Assembly: GCA_948472605.1 (NCBI GenBank) | Contig: CAOKUH010000035.1 | Location: forward strand, 1 to 13,278 | DNA from: an uncultured Mycoplasmatota bacterium | GTDB taxonomy: Bacteria; Bacillota_I; Bacilli_A; RF39; UBA660 | Length of the DNA: 13,278 bases | Reading direction: 5' to 3' | Part shown: positions 7,021 through 13,278 of the stretch, piece by piece | Numbering within the stretch: position 1 is the first letter of the stretch | How the letters are laid out: each line of letters opens with the position of its first letter | Program-made: the position numbers and the translations under genes | The notes under the pieces: model-generated | What the model was told of the DNA's origin: nothing | Databases searched by the model: none | Seen by the model: the letters and a program-made list of their open reading frames with translations, nothing else

Positions 7021-7878
7021 ATGGAAAACATTTTAGAAGTTAAAAAATTATCTAAAAAATATACTGGTTTTGAATTAAAGAATATTAGTTTTGAATTGCC
7101 GAAAGGTATGATTATGGGATTTATTGGAGAAAATGGTGCAGGAAAAACGACGACTATTAAATCTATTTTAAATATAATTGGAAATTACAAAGGAGAAGTA
7201 AAGATATTTGGGCTTGATAATAAAAAAAATGAAAGAGAAATAAAAGAAGATATAGGTGTAGTTTTAGATGATATGTTCTTTCCAGAAATACTTTTGCCAA
7301 AAGATATAAATACTATTATGAAAGATGTATATAAAAATTGGGATTCTGATTTATATTTTAAATATTTGAGGGATTTTAATTTACCGAAAGATAAACAAAT
7401 AAAAACTTATTCAAAAGGAATGCGAAAAAAGTTAGAAATAGCTGCCTCACTTTCACATCATCCGAAACTTTTAATTCTTGATGAGCCAACAAGTGGATTA
7501 GATCCGATTGCAAGAAATGAAGTAATAGACATTTTTAGGGATTTTATTCAAAATGAAGAATGTGGAGTGTTATTATCAAGTCATATTACAAGCGATTTAG
7601 AACATATTGCAGATTATATAACTTTTATCAATGATGGAGAAATCATACTATCAAAAACGAAAGATGAACTAATAGAACAATATGGAATTGTAAAATGCAC
7701 CGAATCTGAATTTAAAAAAGTAGATAAGCAAGATTATATTAAGTATAAGAAAACAAAATATGAATGCGAGTTATTAGTTGAAAATAAAAATGAATTTAAG
7801 AAAAAATATAATGTAAATACAATAGATAAAATATCATTAGAAGATTTAATGGTATTGATGGTGAAAGGAGAAAAATAA
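7021..7878 (+). CDS. ABC transporter ATPase (module C)
   Basis: A 285-residue ATPase paralogous to the module B one, including the C-terminal YGIVKCTESEFKK region. Walker A is GENGAGKTT (36-44), signature YSKGMRKKL (130-138), Walker B LLILDEP (150-156), H-loop in SSHITSDLE. The Q-loop position is acidic again: IGVVLDDMFFPE with D83. The stop codon overlaps the permease ATG by one base (TAATG), so translation is coupled. Around SSHITSDLE..IADYI the DNA is still close to the module B copy (for example CATATTACAAGCGATTTAGA in both), which supports tandem duplication. The substrate is unknown. Confidence 0.9.
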   Translation: MENILEVKKLSKKYTGFELKNISFELPKGMIMGFIGENGAGKTTTIKSILNIIGNYKGEVKIFGLDNKKNEREIKEDIGVVLDDMFFPEILLPKDINTIMKDVYKNWDSDLYFKYLRDFNLPKDKQIKTYSKGMRKKLEIAASLSHHPKLLILDEPTSGLDPIARNEVIDIFRDFIQNEECGVLLSSHITSDLEHIADYITFINDGEIILSKTKDELIEQYGIVKCTESEFKKVDKQDYIKYKKTKYECELLVENKNEFKKKYNVNTIDKISLEDLMVLMVKGEK

Positions 7879-8510
7879 TGATCGGTTTAATTAAAAAAGA
7901 TTTTTTAATGTTAAAAGGGAATTTTAAAACTTGGTTAATTTTATTATTTGTGTATATTGTTATGGCATTTCAAGAATCAATGAGTTTGGCTTTTTTACTT
8001 CCATTTATGTGTGTAGTAACAATGCTGTCAACATTTAGTTATGATAGTTATAATAAATGGGACGCTTATGTTTGTTCTTTACCAGATGGAAGAAAGAATA
8101 GTGTAAGAGCAAAGTACATAGCAACAATATTACTTATTCTAGTAACAGTGATAATAACAACAATTTTAACGATAATAATTGGTTATTATCGCACTAAAAC
8201 TATAAATTTAGAAAGTATGGGAGAAACAATAATGGGAGCAATATTTGCAACTACTTTATTACAGAGCATTATGTATCCTGCTATTTATAAGTTTGGTGTA
8301 GAAAAAGCAAGAATTGCAATATTTATAGTTGTATTTGGATTTGCGTTAATTGGTGGTGTTTTATCAAAATATATTGATTTTGAATCCATTATACAGGGAT
8401 TAGCATTTTTAGAAAACTATATGATGATTATTATTCCTATCATTATAGTTGTAATGTTATATATTTCCTACAAAATATCAGAGGCTATATATAATAGAAA
8501 AGAATACTAA
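7878..8510 (+). CDS. ABC-2 permease, ABC2_membrane_5 type (module C)
   Basis: Membrane subunit of 210 residues. It opens with MIGLIKKDFLML and carries the family hallmark FSYDSYNKWDAYVCSLP (53-69) followed by GRKNSVRAKYIA, just as in module B. About six hydrophobic helices are visible, the last one long (about 178-201), ending in a charged tail. The ribosome site AAAGGAG (7864-7870) is 7 bases upstream. No strong terminator follows; a hairpin without a T run starts at its last codons, so transcription may continue into the CPBP gene. Confidence 0.82.
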   Translation: MIGLIKKDFLMLKGNFKTWLILLFVYIVMAFQESMSLAFLLPFMCVVTMLSTFSYDSYNKWDAYVCSLPDGRKNSVRAKYIATILLILVTVIITTILTIIIGYYRTKTINLESMGETIMGAIFATTLLQSIMYPAIYKFGVEKARIAIFIVVFGFALIGGVLSKYIDFESIIQGLAFLENYMMIIIPIIIVVMLYISYKISEAIYNRKEY

Positions 8511-8542
8511 AATTAGTAAGTTATAAAAAATTACAATTTTAG
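8507..8542 (+). other. hairpin between module C and the CPBP gene
   Basis: CTAAAATT(A)GTAA at 8507-8519 pairs with TTACAATTTTAG at 8531-8542: 12 base pairs with one bulged A and an 11-base loop. It contains the permease stop codon and ends 4 bases before the next ribosome site (8546-8552). It lacks a trailing T run, so it is more likely an RNA stability or attenuation element than a full terminator. Confidence 0.45.
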
Positions 8543-8548
8543 AGTGAG

Positions 8549-9292
8549 GTGAGTTTAATAAAAGATAAAATAAGGATAGCATTATGGATTTTTATAGTTT
8601 ATGTTTTTTCTTTCTTGTGTTATACTCCAATGATGCTTAAAAAACTTGGAATAGAATTTCCAAATATGCTAACATATTTAAAATACTTTTTTGTTATTAT
8701 GCCAGCATTAGTTTCTATTATATTTATACTTTGTGAGCAAAATTTAAAGAAATTTCTAATAGGCAACTTTAAGAAAGTATCGTTAAAAGAACTTTTTATA
8801 TGTATGATTATTGCTTTAGTTGGTATTGTAACTACTTTCTTTTATTCATTTTTTGGAAAAATTGATTTATTTACAGATTCAATGGTGGTATTTTTAATAA
8901 ATTGTGTATATTTATTTATAACTGCTTTGATTGAAGAAATTGCTTGGAGAGGCTTTCTGTTAAGAAATCTTTTTACTAAAAATAAAAAAATTAAAGTTAT
9001 TATATTTGTTGGTGTTATTTGGACAATTTGGCATATTCCAATGTGGTTAATTAGAAATTCATTACCTATATTAGATATATTGTATCTTTCTATTTGGACT
9101 ATGCTTATTTCGATAATTTTGGGAGTTCTATATTATGTTTATGAAAATATATTTTCTGTTGCACTATTGCATATGATTTTTAATGTATGTTTTTTAGCAC
9201 CAGTGAAAAATAATAATATTGTTATAATGTTTTTTAGTATAGTGGCTATTATATTATTTAAAAACAAAAAGAAAATATCTAATAGTACCTAA
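8549..9292 (+). CDS. CPBP-family intramembrane metalloprotease
   Basis: Polytopic membrane protein of the CPBP (Abi, type II CAAX protease) family, whose bacterial members often give self-immunity to bacteriocins or process membrane substrates. With GTG 8549 as start it has 247 residues and about seven to eight membrane helices. All three catalytic motifs are present: EEIAWRG (E129, E130, R134), WHIP with H162, and HMIFN with H208 and N212. The start is doubtful. GTG 8549 lies inside the best ribosome site, GAGGTGA (8546-8552), and has only a poor site before it. At the ideal distance from GAGGTGA stands ATA (8558), followed by KDKIRIALW. It is probably co-transcribed with module C, or has a promoter I cannot see. 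Confidence 0.85.
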   Translation: MSLIKDKIRIALWIFIVYVFSFLCYTPMMLKKLGIEFPNMLTYLKYFFVIMPALVSIIFILCEQNLKKFLIGNFKKVSLKELFICMIIALVGIVTTFFYSFFGKIDLFTDSMVVFLINCVYLFITALIEEIAWRGFLLRNLFTKNKKIKVIIFVGVIWTIWHIPMWLIRNSLPILDILYLSIWTMLISIILGVLYYVYENIFSVALLHMIFNVCFLAPVKNNNIVIMFFSIVAIILFKNKKKISNST

Positions 9293-9342
9293 TAAATGAT
9301 ACATAGTGATGACAAATTATAAATTGAAAGTGAGTTGAAAAG

Positions 9343-9861
9343 ATGAATATTAAATTAGTAAGACCAACAATAGAATTAAAAAGTGAAGCATTAGATTATA
9401 GACAAGAGCATTTTGACAATAACGAGTTAATTATAAATGGTAGCGAATTATTTGATAAAATTAATTCTTATGAAGAATGGTTAGAAAAAGTAAATAATAA
9501 TTCTAAAATTGAAACAGTTGATCCAAACTGGGTTTTGACCGATACCTTTTTTGCAATTAGAGAAGAAGATAACAAAATTATAGGAATAATTGATTTAAGA
9601 CATACTTTAAATGAATTTTTAAAAGACTTTGGTAATAGTGGTTATAGTGTTAGACCAAGTGAAAGAAAAAAAGGTTATGCTACTGAAATGTTAAGGTTGC
9701 TAATAAAATATGCAAAAGAAATTGGTTTAACAGAATTGCATTTATCAGTTGAAAGAGATAATACTCCTTCAATAAAAACTATTGTAAAAAACGGTGGAAA
9801 AATAGAGAAAAGTTTTGCATTTGAAGGTAAACTAGCAGACATTTATTTAATAAGACTATAA
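9343..9861 (+). CDS. GNAT-family N-acetyltransferase
   Basis: A 172-residue cytoplasmic acetyl-CoA-dependent acetyltransferase of the COG3981 type. The N-terminal LVRPTIELKSEALDYRQEHF segment and the acetyl-CoA motif YSVRPSERKKGYATEML (R/Q-x-x-G-x-A form, RKKGYA at 108-113) identify it, followed by LHLSVERDNTPSIKTIVKNGG, the conserved end of the fold. The acceptor is unknown; relatives acetylate small amines, antibiotics or protein N termini. The ribosome site is weak (GTGAG at 9330-9334). It begins 50 bases after the CPBP gene with no clear promoter, so it may belong to the same transcript. Confidence 0.85.
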   Translation: MNIKLVRPTIELKSEALDYRQEHFDNNELIINGSELFDKINSYEEWLEKVNNNSKIETVDPNWVLTDTFFAIREEDNKIIGIIDLRHTLNEFLKDFGNSGYSVRPSERKKGYATEMLRLLIKYAKEIGLTELHLSVERDNTPSIKTIVKNGGKIEKSFAFEGKLADIYLIRL

Positions 9862-9936
9862 TTAAAATTACACTTTGAAAGTGGGCAAATATATATAATA
9901 TTAAAACAATCTAATTCTAATATTTAAAAAATTTAC

Positions 9937-9950
9937 TTACAAAACTGTAA
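9937..9950. promoter_or_regulatory. BceR-type operator TTACA-N4-TGTAA
   Basis: TTACA (9937-9941), AAAC, TGTAA (9946-9950) is a perfect 5-4-5 inverted repeat. It matches the TNACA-N4-TGTAA consensus known for BceR-like regulators of Firmicute peptide-resistance transporters. It lies upstream of the BceA-type gene and ends 23 bases before the -10 at 9974, the position expected for an activator. The natural binder would be the regulator at 12754, which is truncated here. The same bases could also take part in a weak AT-rich hairpin (about 9926-9954). Confidence 0.7.
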
Positions 9951-9973
9951 TTTTTATTTAAAGATCCAAGCGA

Positions 9974-9993
9974 TATAATATTGCTGAAAGGAG
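9974..9993 (+). promoter_or_regulatory. -10 box and ribosome site of module D
   Basis: TATAAT at 9974-9979 is consensus, but the -35 position (9951-9956, TTTTTA) is poor, as expected for an activator-dependent promoter. The start site would lie about 10 bases before the ribosome site AAAGGAG (9987-9993), giving a very short leader. Confidence 0.55.
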
Positions 9994-10001
9994 AATTAGA
10001 T

Positions 10002-10766
10002 ATGGAGGTTTTAAAACTACAAAATCTAAAAAAATATTATGGTATAAATACCAATATTACAAAGGCAGTAGATGGAATCTCATTTAATATAGATGAGGGA
10101 GAATTTGTTGCTATTATGGGAGCAAGTGGAAGTGGAAAAACAACACTTCTTAATTGCATTTCAACTATTGATATACCAACAAGTGGATTTATAACTATTG
10201 GTGGTATTGAAATAACAAAAATTAAGGAAGATGAATTAGCCGATTTTAGAAAAGATAATTTAGGCTTTATCTTTCAAGATTTTAATTTGCTAGACACAAT
10301 GACTATCGAAGAAAACATAGCACTATCTTTAATTGTAAATAAAGAGGATATAAAAGATATTGATAAAAAAGTGGAATCAATAGCAGCGAGATTAGGAATA
10401 AGTGATATATTAAAAAAATTCCCTTATGAAGTATCTGGAGGGCAAAAGCAAAGATGTGCTTGTGCTAGGGCTTTAATCAATAATCCTAAAATTATTCTTG
10501 CAGATGAGCCTACTGGAGCATTAGATAGTAAATCTTCTAGGATGTTACTAGAAACTTTAGAACAAATGAACAAAGAATTAAAGGCAACAATTTTAATGGT
10601 TACACACGATTCTCTTTCTGCTAGTTTTTGTGAAAGAGTGCTATTCTTAAAAGATGGTAAGATTTTTAATGAAATAGTAAAAGGAGAAAAAACGAGAAAA
10701 GAATTTTTTAATGAAATTATTGATATGCTTACATTACTAGGAGGTGATGTAGGCAATGTTAGGTAA
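10002..10766 (+). CDS. BceA-type ABC transporter ATPase
   Basis: ATPase of 254 residues from the BceA/VraD/PsdA group, which drives BceB-type permeases that free lipid II-cycle intermediates from antimicrobial peptides. Walker A is GASGSGKTT (40-48), the Q-loop is normal (FIFQDFNLLDTMT, Q92), the signature is VSGGQKQR (144-151), Walker B is IILADEP (164-170) and the H-loop lies in MVTHDSLSA. ATG 10002, 8 bases after AAAGGAG, is preferred to the in-frame TTG at 9981, which lies upstream of that ribosome site. Its last 11 bases overlap the permease start. Unlike the other three ATPases here it keeps the Q-loop glutamine, in line with its different class. Confidence 0.92.
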   Translation: MEVLKLQNLKKYYGINTNITKAVDGISFNIDEGEFVAIMGASGSGKTTLLNCISTIDIPTSGFITIGGIEITKIKEDELADFRKDNLGFIFQDFNLLDTMTIEENIALSLIVNKEDIKDIDKKVESIAARLGISDILKKFPYEVSGGQKQRCACARALINNPKIILADEPTGALDSKSSRMLLETLEQMNKELKATILMVTHDSLSASFCERVLFLKDGKIFNEIVKGEKTRKEFFNEIIDMLTLLGGDVGNVR

Positions 10767-12732
10767 ATTAGCAGTAAGAAATGTAAAAAGAAGTGCCAGA
10801 GATTATGTGATATATTTAATAACGATTATTATTTCATTTTCACTAATTTTTGCCCTTAATTTAATTTCAACTTCTGAAGCAGTAATGGAATTATCACAGG
10901 GATTAACTTATTTTCAATATATAATGTATGGTATAAATGTTATTGTTTTAGGAGTAATTTGTTTTTTGATTAACTACACAACAAAATTTATATTTGAAAA
11001 ACGAAGTAAAGAGTTCGGAATGTACGCATTACTTGGAATTAAAAAAAGAAAAATAAATAAAATGTTTCTTTTAGAGAATTTACTCTTGGGGTTTGTGGCA
11101 CTTCTCGTGTCTATGCCAATAGGATTTGCCATAAGTCAATTTCTATCTATTTTTATAGTGAGATTACTCGAATGGCCACAAGCAATATTTATTGAACTCA
11201 ATCTAAAATCATTTATTTTACTTTTTATCTATTTTGCCCTTATTTATCTTCTTGTATTATGGCGTGCAAATAGAAGAATGAAAAAATCATCAATTCACGA
11301 TTTGTTAAATTTAGAAAAACAAAATGAAAAGAAAATTACAAAGTCCAAAAAACATAGAAACATTATATTTTTATTAAGTATTACTTTGGGAATTATTGCT
11401 TTATTTTTGTGGAATTTGAAATTAAAGCCAGAAGTTCTACAAGATTCTAGCATTATGAATACAGTTTTAATATGCTTTGTCCTTTTGATTATCAGTATAT
11501 ATGGAGTAATGATTAGTGTAGGGGATTTTATACTATCTGTTGTCCTTAAAAATAAGAAAATAAAGTATAGTAAAGATAATCTATTTATAGCAAGAACTTT
11601 TAGTGCAAAAGCAAAGACACTTGGGTTTGTATTTGGAACTTTATCTATGCTTATTACTCTTTCAATACTATTTTTAAATATATCCAGTTTAAATAAAGGA
11701 GCATACGATTATAAAATAGAACTAGACTCACCCTATGATGTTTCAGTTTCTGATAAAAAAGAAAATCTAAATGATTATTTAAAAGTTATTAAAGAAGATT
11801 ATACAATAAAAAATGACTTTATCTATGATGTGTATCAAGATAGGAATGCTAAATATTTAAAAGTATTTCCTGTGTATGAGTATAAAAGTGATGAGAAGAA
11901 ATATGATGCAGTTATAAAATTAAGTGATTATAATAAGTTATTAGAATTAAGAGGAAAAGACAAAATAACTCTAAAAAATAATGAATATAGTGTAGTAGTA
12001 TATTTTAAGCATAAAAATGATGAAAGTTTTAATGAAATAAACAAGATTACTTTATCAAATGGTATAGAATTAAATCGAAAAGAGATTATGACAAAAAACT
12101 TTTTTCCAAGATTATCTAATACAGACTATACTATTATTGTTCCAGATATGTCTGTAAACGGATTAGAAACAAATGAAAGCCATCTAGTAGTAAATACAGT
12201 AGAAAAGACAAAAACAGAATTAAAAGAAAAAATCAAAACAAAGTTAAAGGATCATCTAACTTATATAGATGAGGATGGAAAAACAGTAAATACAAGTTAT
12301 AATGTAATGGTTAAAGGAGAACTTATCGAAGAAACAAATACTATGGTTATGATAATATCAACAATTTGTATTTATATGGCATTTATTTTTATAGCAAGTG
12401 TTGGAACTATTATTGCTATTCAATCATTAAGTGATTCTAATAAATATAAGTATAGATATAAAGTTTTGAGTAATTTAGGAGTAAGAGATGATAATCTTTA
12501 TAAAACAGTACGAAAGCAATTGCTAATATTATTTGGTATTCCTATTATATATCCAATTATACTTAACTTTTGCTTAATCACATCAATAAACAATATCTAT
12601 AAAATAATGCTTGACAGTAATACGATTTATTTGTCTTATTTTATAGGAACGCTTGTAGAGTTTTTAGTGATTTATGCAATATATTATATTGCCACATATT
12701 TTAGTTTTAAAAGAAATATAAAAGAAGTCTAA
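10756..12732 (+). CDS. BceB-type permease (FtsX domains, large extracellular domain)
   Basis: Membrane subunit of 658 residues that binds the peptide or peptide-lipid complex and, in this family, also signals to a partner BceS kinase. The ten-helix BceB layout is visible: helices near 16-38, 53-75, 103-127, 147-168, 203-222, 235-262 and 289-311, an extracellular domain of about 215 residues (312-528), then helices near 529-555, 591-612 and 626-650. KRSKEFGMYALLGIKKRKI (81-99) and YRYKVLSNLGVRDDNLYKTV (566-585) are the FtsX-type coupling segments. The ribosome site GGAGGTGAT (10740-10748) lies inside the end of the ATPase gene, so the two are translationally coupled. Confidence 0.92.
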   Translation: MLGKLAVRNVKRSARDYVIYLITIIISFSLIFALNLISTSEAVMELSQGLTYFQYIMYGINVIVLGVICFLINYTTKFIFEKRSKEFGMYALLGIKKRKINKMFLLENLLLGFVALLVSMPIGFAISQFLSIFIVRLLEWPQAIFIELNLKSFILLFIYFALIYLLVLWRANRRMKKSSIHDLLNLEKQNEKKITKSKKHRNIIFLLSITLGIIALFLWNLKLKPEVLQDSSIMNTVLICFVLLIISIYGVMISVGDFILSVVLKNKKIKYSKDNLFIARTFSAKAKTLGFVFGTLSMLITLSILFLNISSLNKGAYDYKIELDSPYDVSVSDKKENLNDYLKVIKEDYTIKNDFIYDVYQDRNAKYLKVFPVYEYKSDEKKYDAVIKLSDYNKLLELRGKDKITLKNNEYSVVVYFKHKNDESFNEINKITLSNGIELNRKEIMTKNFFPRLSNTDYTIIVPDMSVNGLETNESHLVVNTVEKTKTELKEKIKTKLKDHLTYIDEDGKTVNTSYNVMVKGELIEETNTMVMIISTICIYMAFIFIASVGTIIAIQSLSDSNKYKYRYKVLSNLGVRDDNLYKTVRKQLLILFGIPIIYPIILNFCLITSINNIYKIMLDSNTIYLSYFIGTLVEFLVIYAIYYIATYFSFKRNIKEV

Positions 12733-12753
12733 CAGTTTAGAGGGAGGTTAATA

Positions 12754-13230
12754 ATGCAAATAGCAATAATTGAAGATGATAGTAAAATCAGAGAAGAATT
12801 AGAAAAATTATTAAAGCGAAATAAGTATGAAGTGATACTTATAGAGAACTTTGAAAATGTTTGTGGGGAACTGAAAGATTGTAATCCAGATTTGATTTTG
12901 CTTGATATAAATCTCCCTTTTCAAAACGGATTTGAAATATGTAAACAAATTAAATTAGATAAAAATATTCCAGTAATATTTGTTACTAGCCGAGATACAA
13001 CAAAAGATGAACTAATGAGCATTGAAGTTGGAGGAATAGACTTCATTACCAAACCTTATGACATTATGATTTTATTAGAGAAAATAAAAAGAGCCATTAA
13101 CCTATCGAATCCTAAAAATTATAAAGAGATAAGTAAAAATGGTTATATACTTGATCTTCATTTATCGTTACTCAAAAAGGGAGATATGGAAGTAGAATTA
13201 ACTCGAAATGAATTTAGAATTTTATATTAG
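12754..13230 (+). CDS. BceR-type response regulator, truncated in the DNA-binding domain
   Basis: OmpR-family response regulator with a complete receiver and a broken output domain. The receiver (1-120) has E7/D8/D9, acceptor D51 (LILLDINLP), T78 and K100 (FITKPYD). The winged helix begins normally (YILDLHLSLLKKGDMEVELTRNEFRILY) but a TAG at 13228-13230 ends the protein at 158 residues, against about 220 for the family. The recognition helix and wing are missing, so the product should not bind DNA. In the same frame after TAG, codons for TSCETKLAYSKNRKYV follow; the last part, SKNRKYV, resembles the family region after the first helix. This suggests a small insertion, or a mobile element joined at about 13228. 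The ribosome site AGGGAGG (12741-12747) is strong, and the gene starts 21 bases after the permease. A partner kinase would be expected beyond the window. Confidence 0.8.
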   Translation: MQIAIIEDDSKIREELEKLLKRNKYEVILIENFENVCGELKDCNPDLILLDINLPFQNGFEICKQIKLDKNIPVIFVTSRDTTKDELMSIEVGGIDFITKPYDIMILLEKIKRAINLSNPKNYKEISKNGYILDLHLSLLKKGDMEVELTRNEFRILY

Positions 13231-13278
13231 ACATCTTGCGAAACTAAACTAGCATATTCTAAAAACAGAAAATATGTT

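Noticed and set aside
9871..9883. CACTTTGAAAGTG palindrome after the acetyltransferase as a terminator
   Set aside because: The loop would be too small for the full stem and no T run follows.
9871..9899. Promoter TTGAAA (9875) with TATAAT (9894)
   Set aside because: The spacer is only 13 bases, and the start would be over 90 bases upstream of a gene that already has a better-placed -10.
10424..10756. Minus-strand 110-residue frame inside the BceA-type gene
   Set aside because: It is antisense to the conserved ATPase motifs, with no independent support.
1211..13230. Alternative genetic code (TGA not used as a stop in intact genes; TAG in the last gene)
   Set aside because: Trp is always TGG, intact frames contain no internal TGA, and TAG ends two genes (permease and kinase of module A) at the expected lengths, so the standard code fits.
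13228..13278. Group II intron 5' end in the truncated regulator
   Set aside because: TTGCGAAACTAA loosely recalls the GUGYG start, but no intron structure can be tested in 50 bases; kept only as one option for an insertion.

Overview
The window is very AT-rich. It uses the standard code, with TGG for Trp and every intact gene ending in TAA or TAG. It has strong GAGGTG/AGGAGG ribosome sites and Gram-positive gene families (BceAB-type transporter, YtrA-type GntR regulators, CPBP proteases). This points to a low-GC Firmicute, most likely a Clostridia-type anaerobe; the species cannot be fixed from the sequence. The content (four ABC transporters, parts of two two-component systems, a CPBP membrane protease, an acetyltransferase and a flanking IS4-family transposase) reads as an accessory antimicrobial-peptide sensing and resistance cluster.

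Layout. 1-1100: a C-terminally shortened IS4-family transposase on the minus strand, with a hairpin-bearing leader. 1145-4613: module A, ordered response regulator (frameshifted), four-copy TCTTAAC operator, LanF/BcrA-type ATPase, ABC-2 permease, histidine kinase, terminator. 4622-6585: module B, with a perfect-consensus promoter overlapped by a 10-7-10 palindrome, then a YtrA-type GntR regulator, ATPase, ABC-2 permease and terminator. 6590-8510: module C, a diverged tandem copy of module B with the same promoter design. 8507-9861: a CPBP protease with an unclear start codon, and a GNAT acetyltransferase. 9937-13278: module D, with a TTACA-N4-TGTAA operator that matches the known BceR-type box, a BceA-type ATPase, a BceB-type permease, and a BceR-type response regulator that stops early inside its DNA-binding domain.

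How the genes probably work together. Modules A and D are signal-driven: a kinase and regulator pair should switch on an exporter through the operators upstream of the ATPase genes. Modules B and C are repressor-driven: each GntR regulator probably binds the palindrome over its own promoter and controls its ATPase and permease. The most striking point is that both response regulators in the window are broken as written. One has an extra A in an A8 run; the other has an in-frame TAG. Their transporters, the module A kinase and the candidate operators all look intact. Either control has been lost or passed to other regulators, or expression depends on slippage or read-through.

No stretch over 300 bases lacks a gene. 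I saw no tRNA, rRNA, CRISPR array, riboswitch or replication origin.
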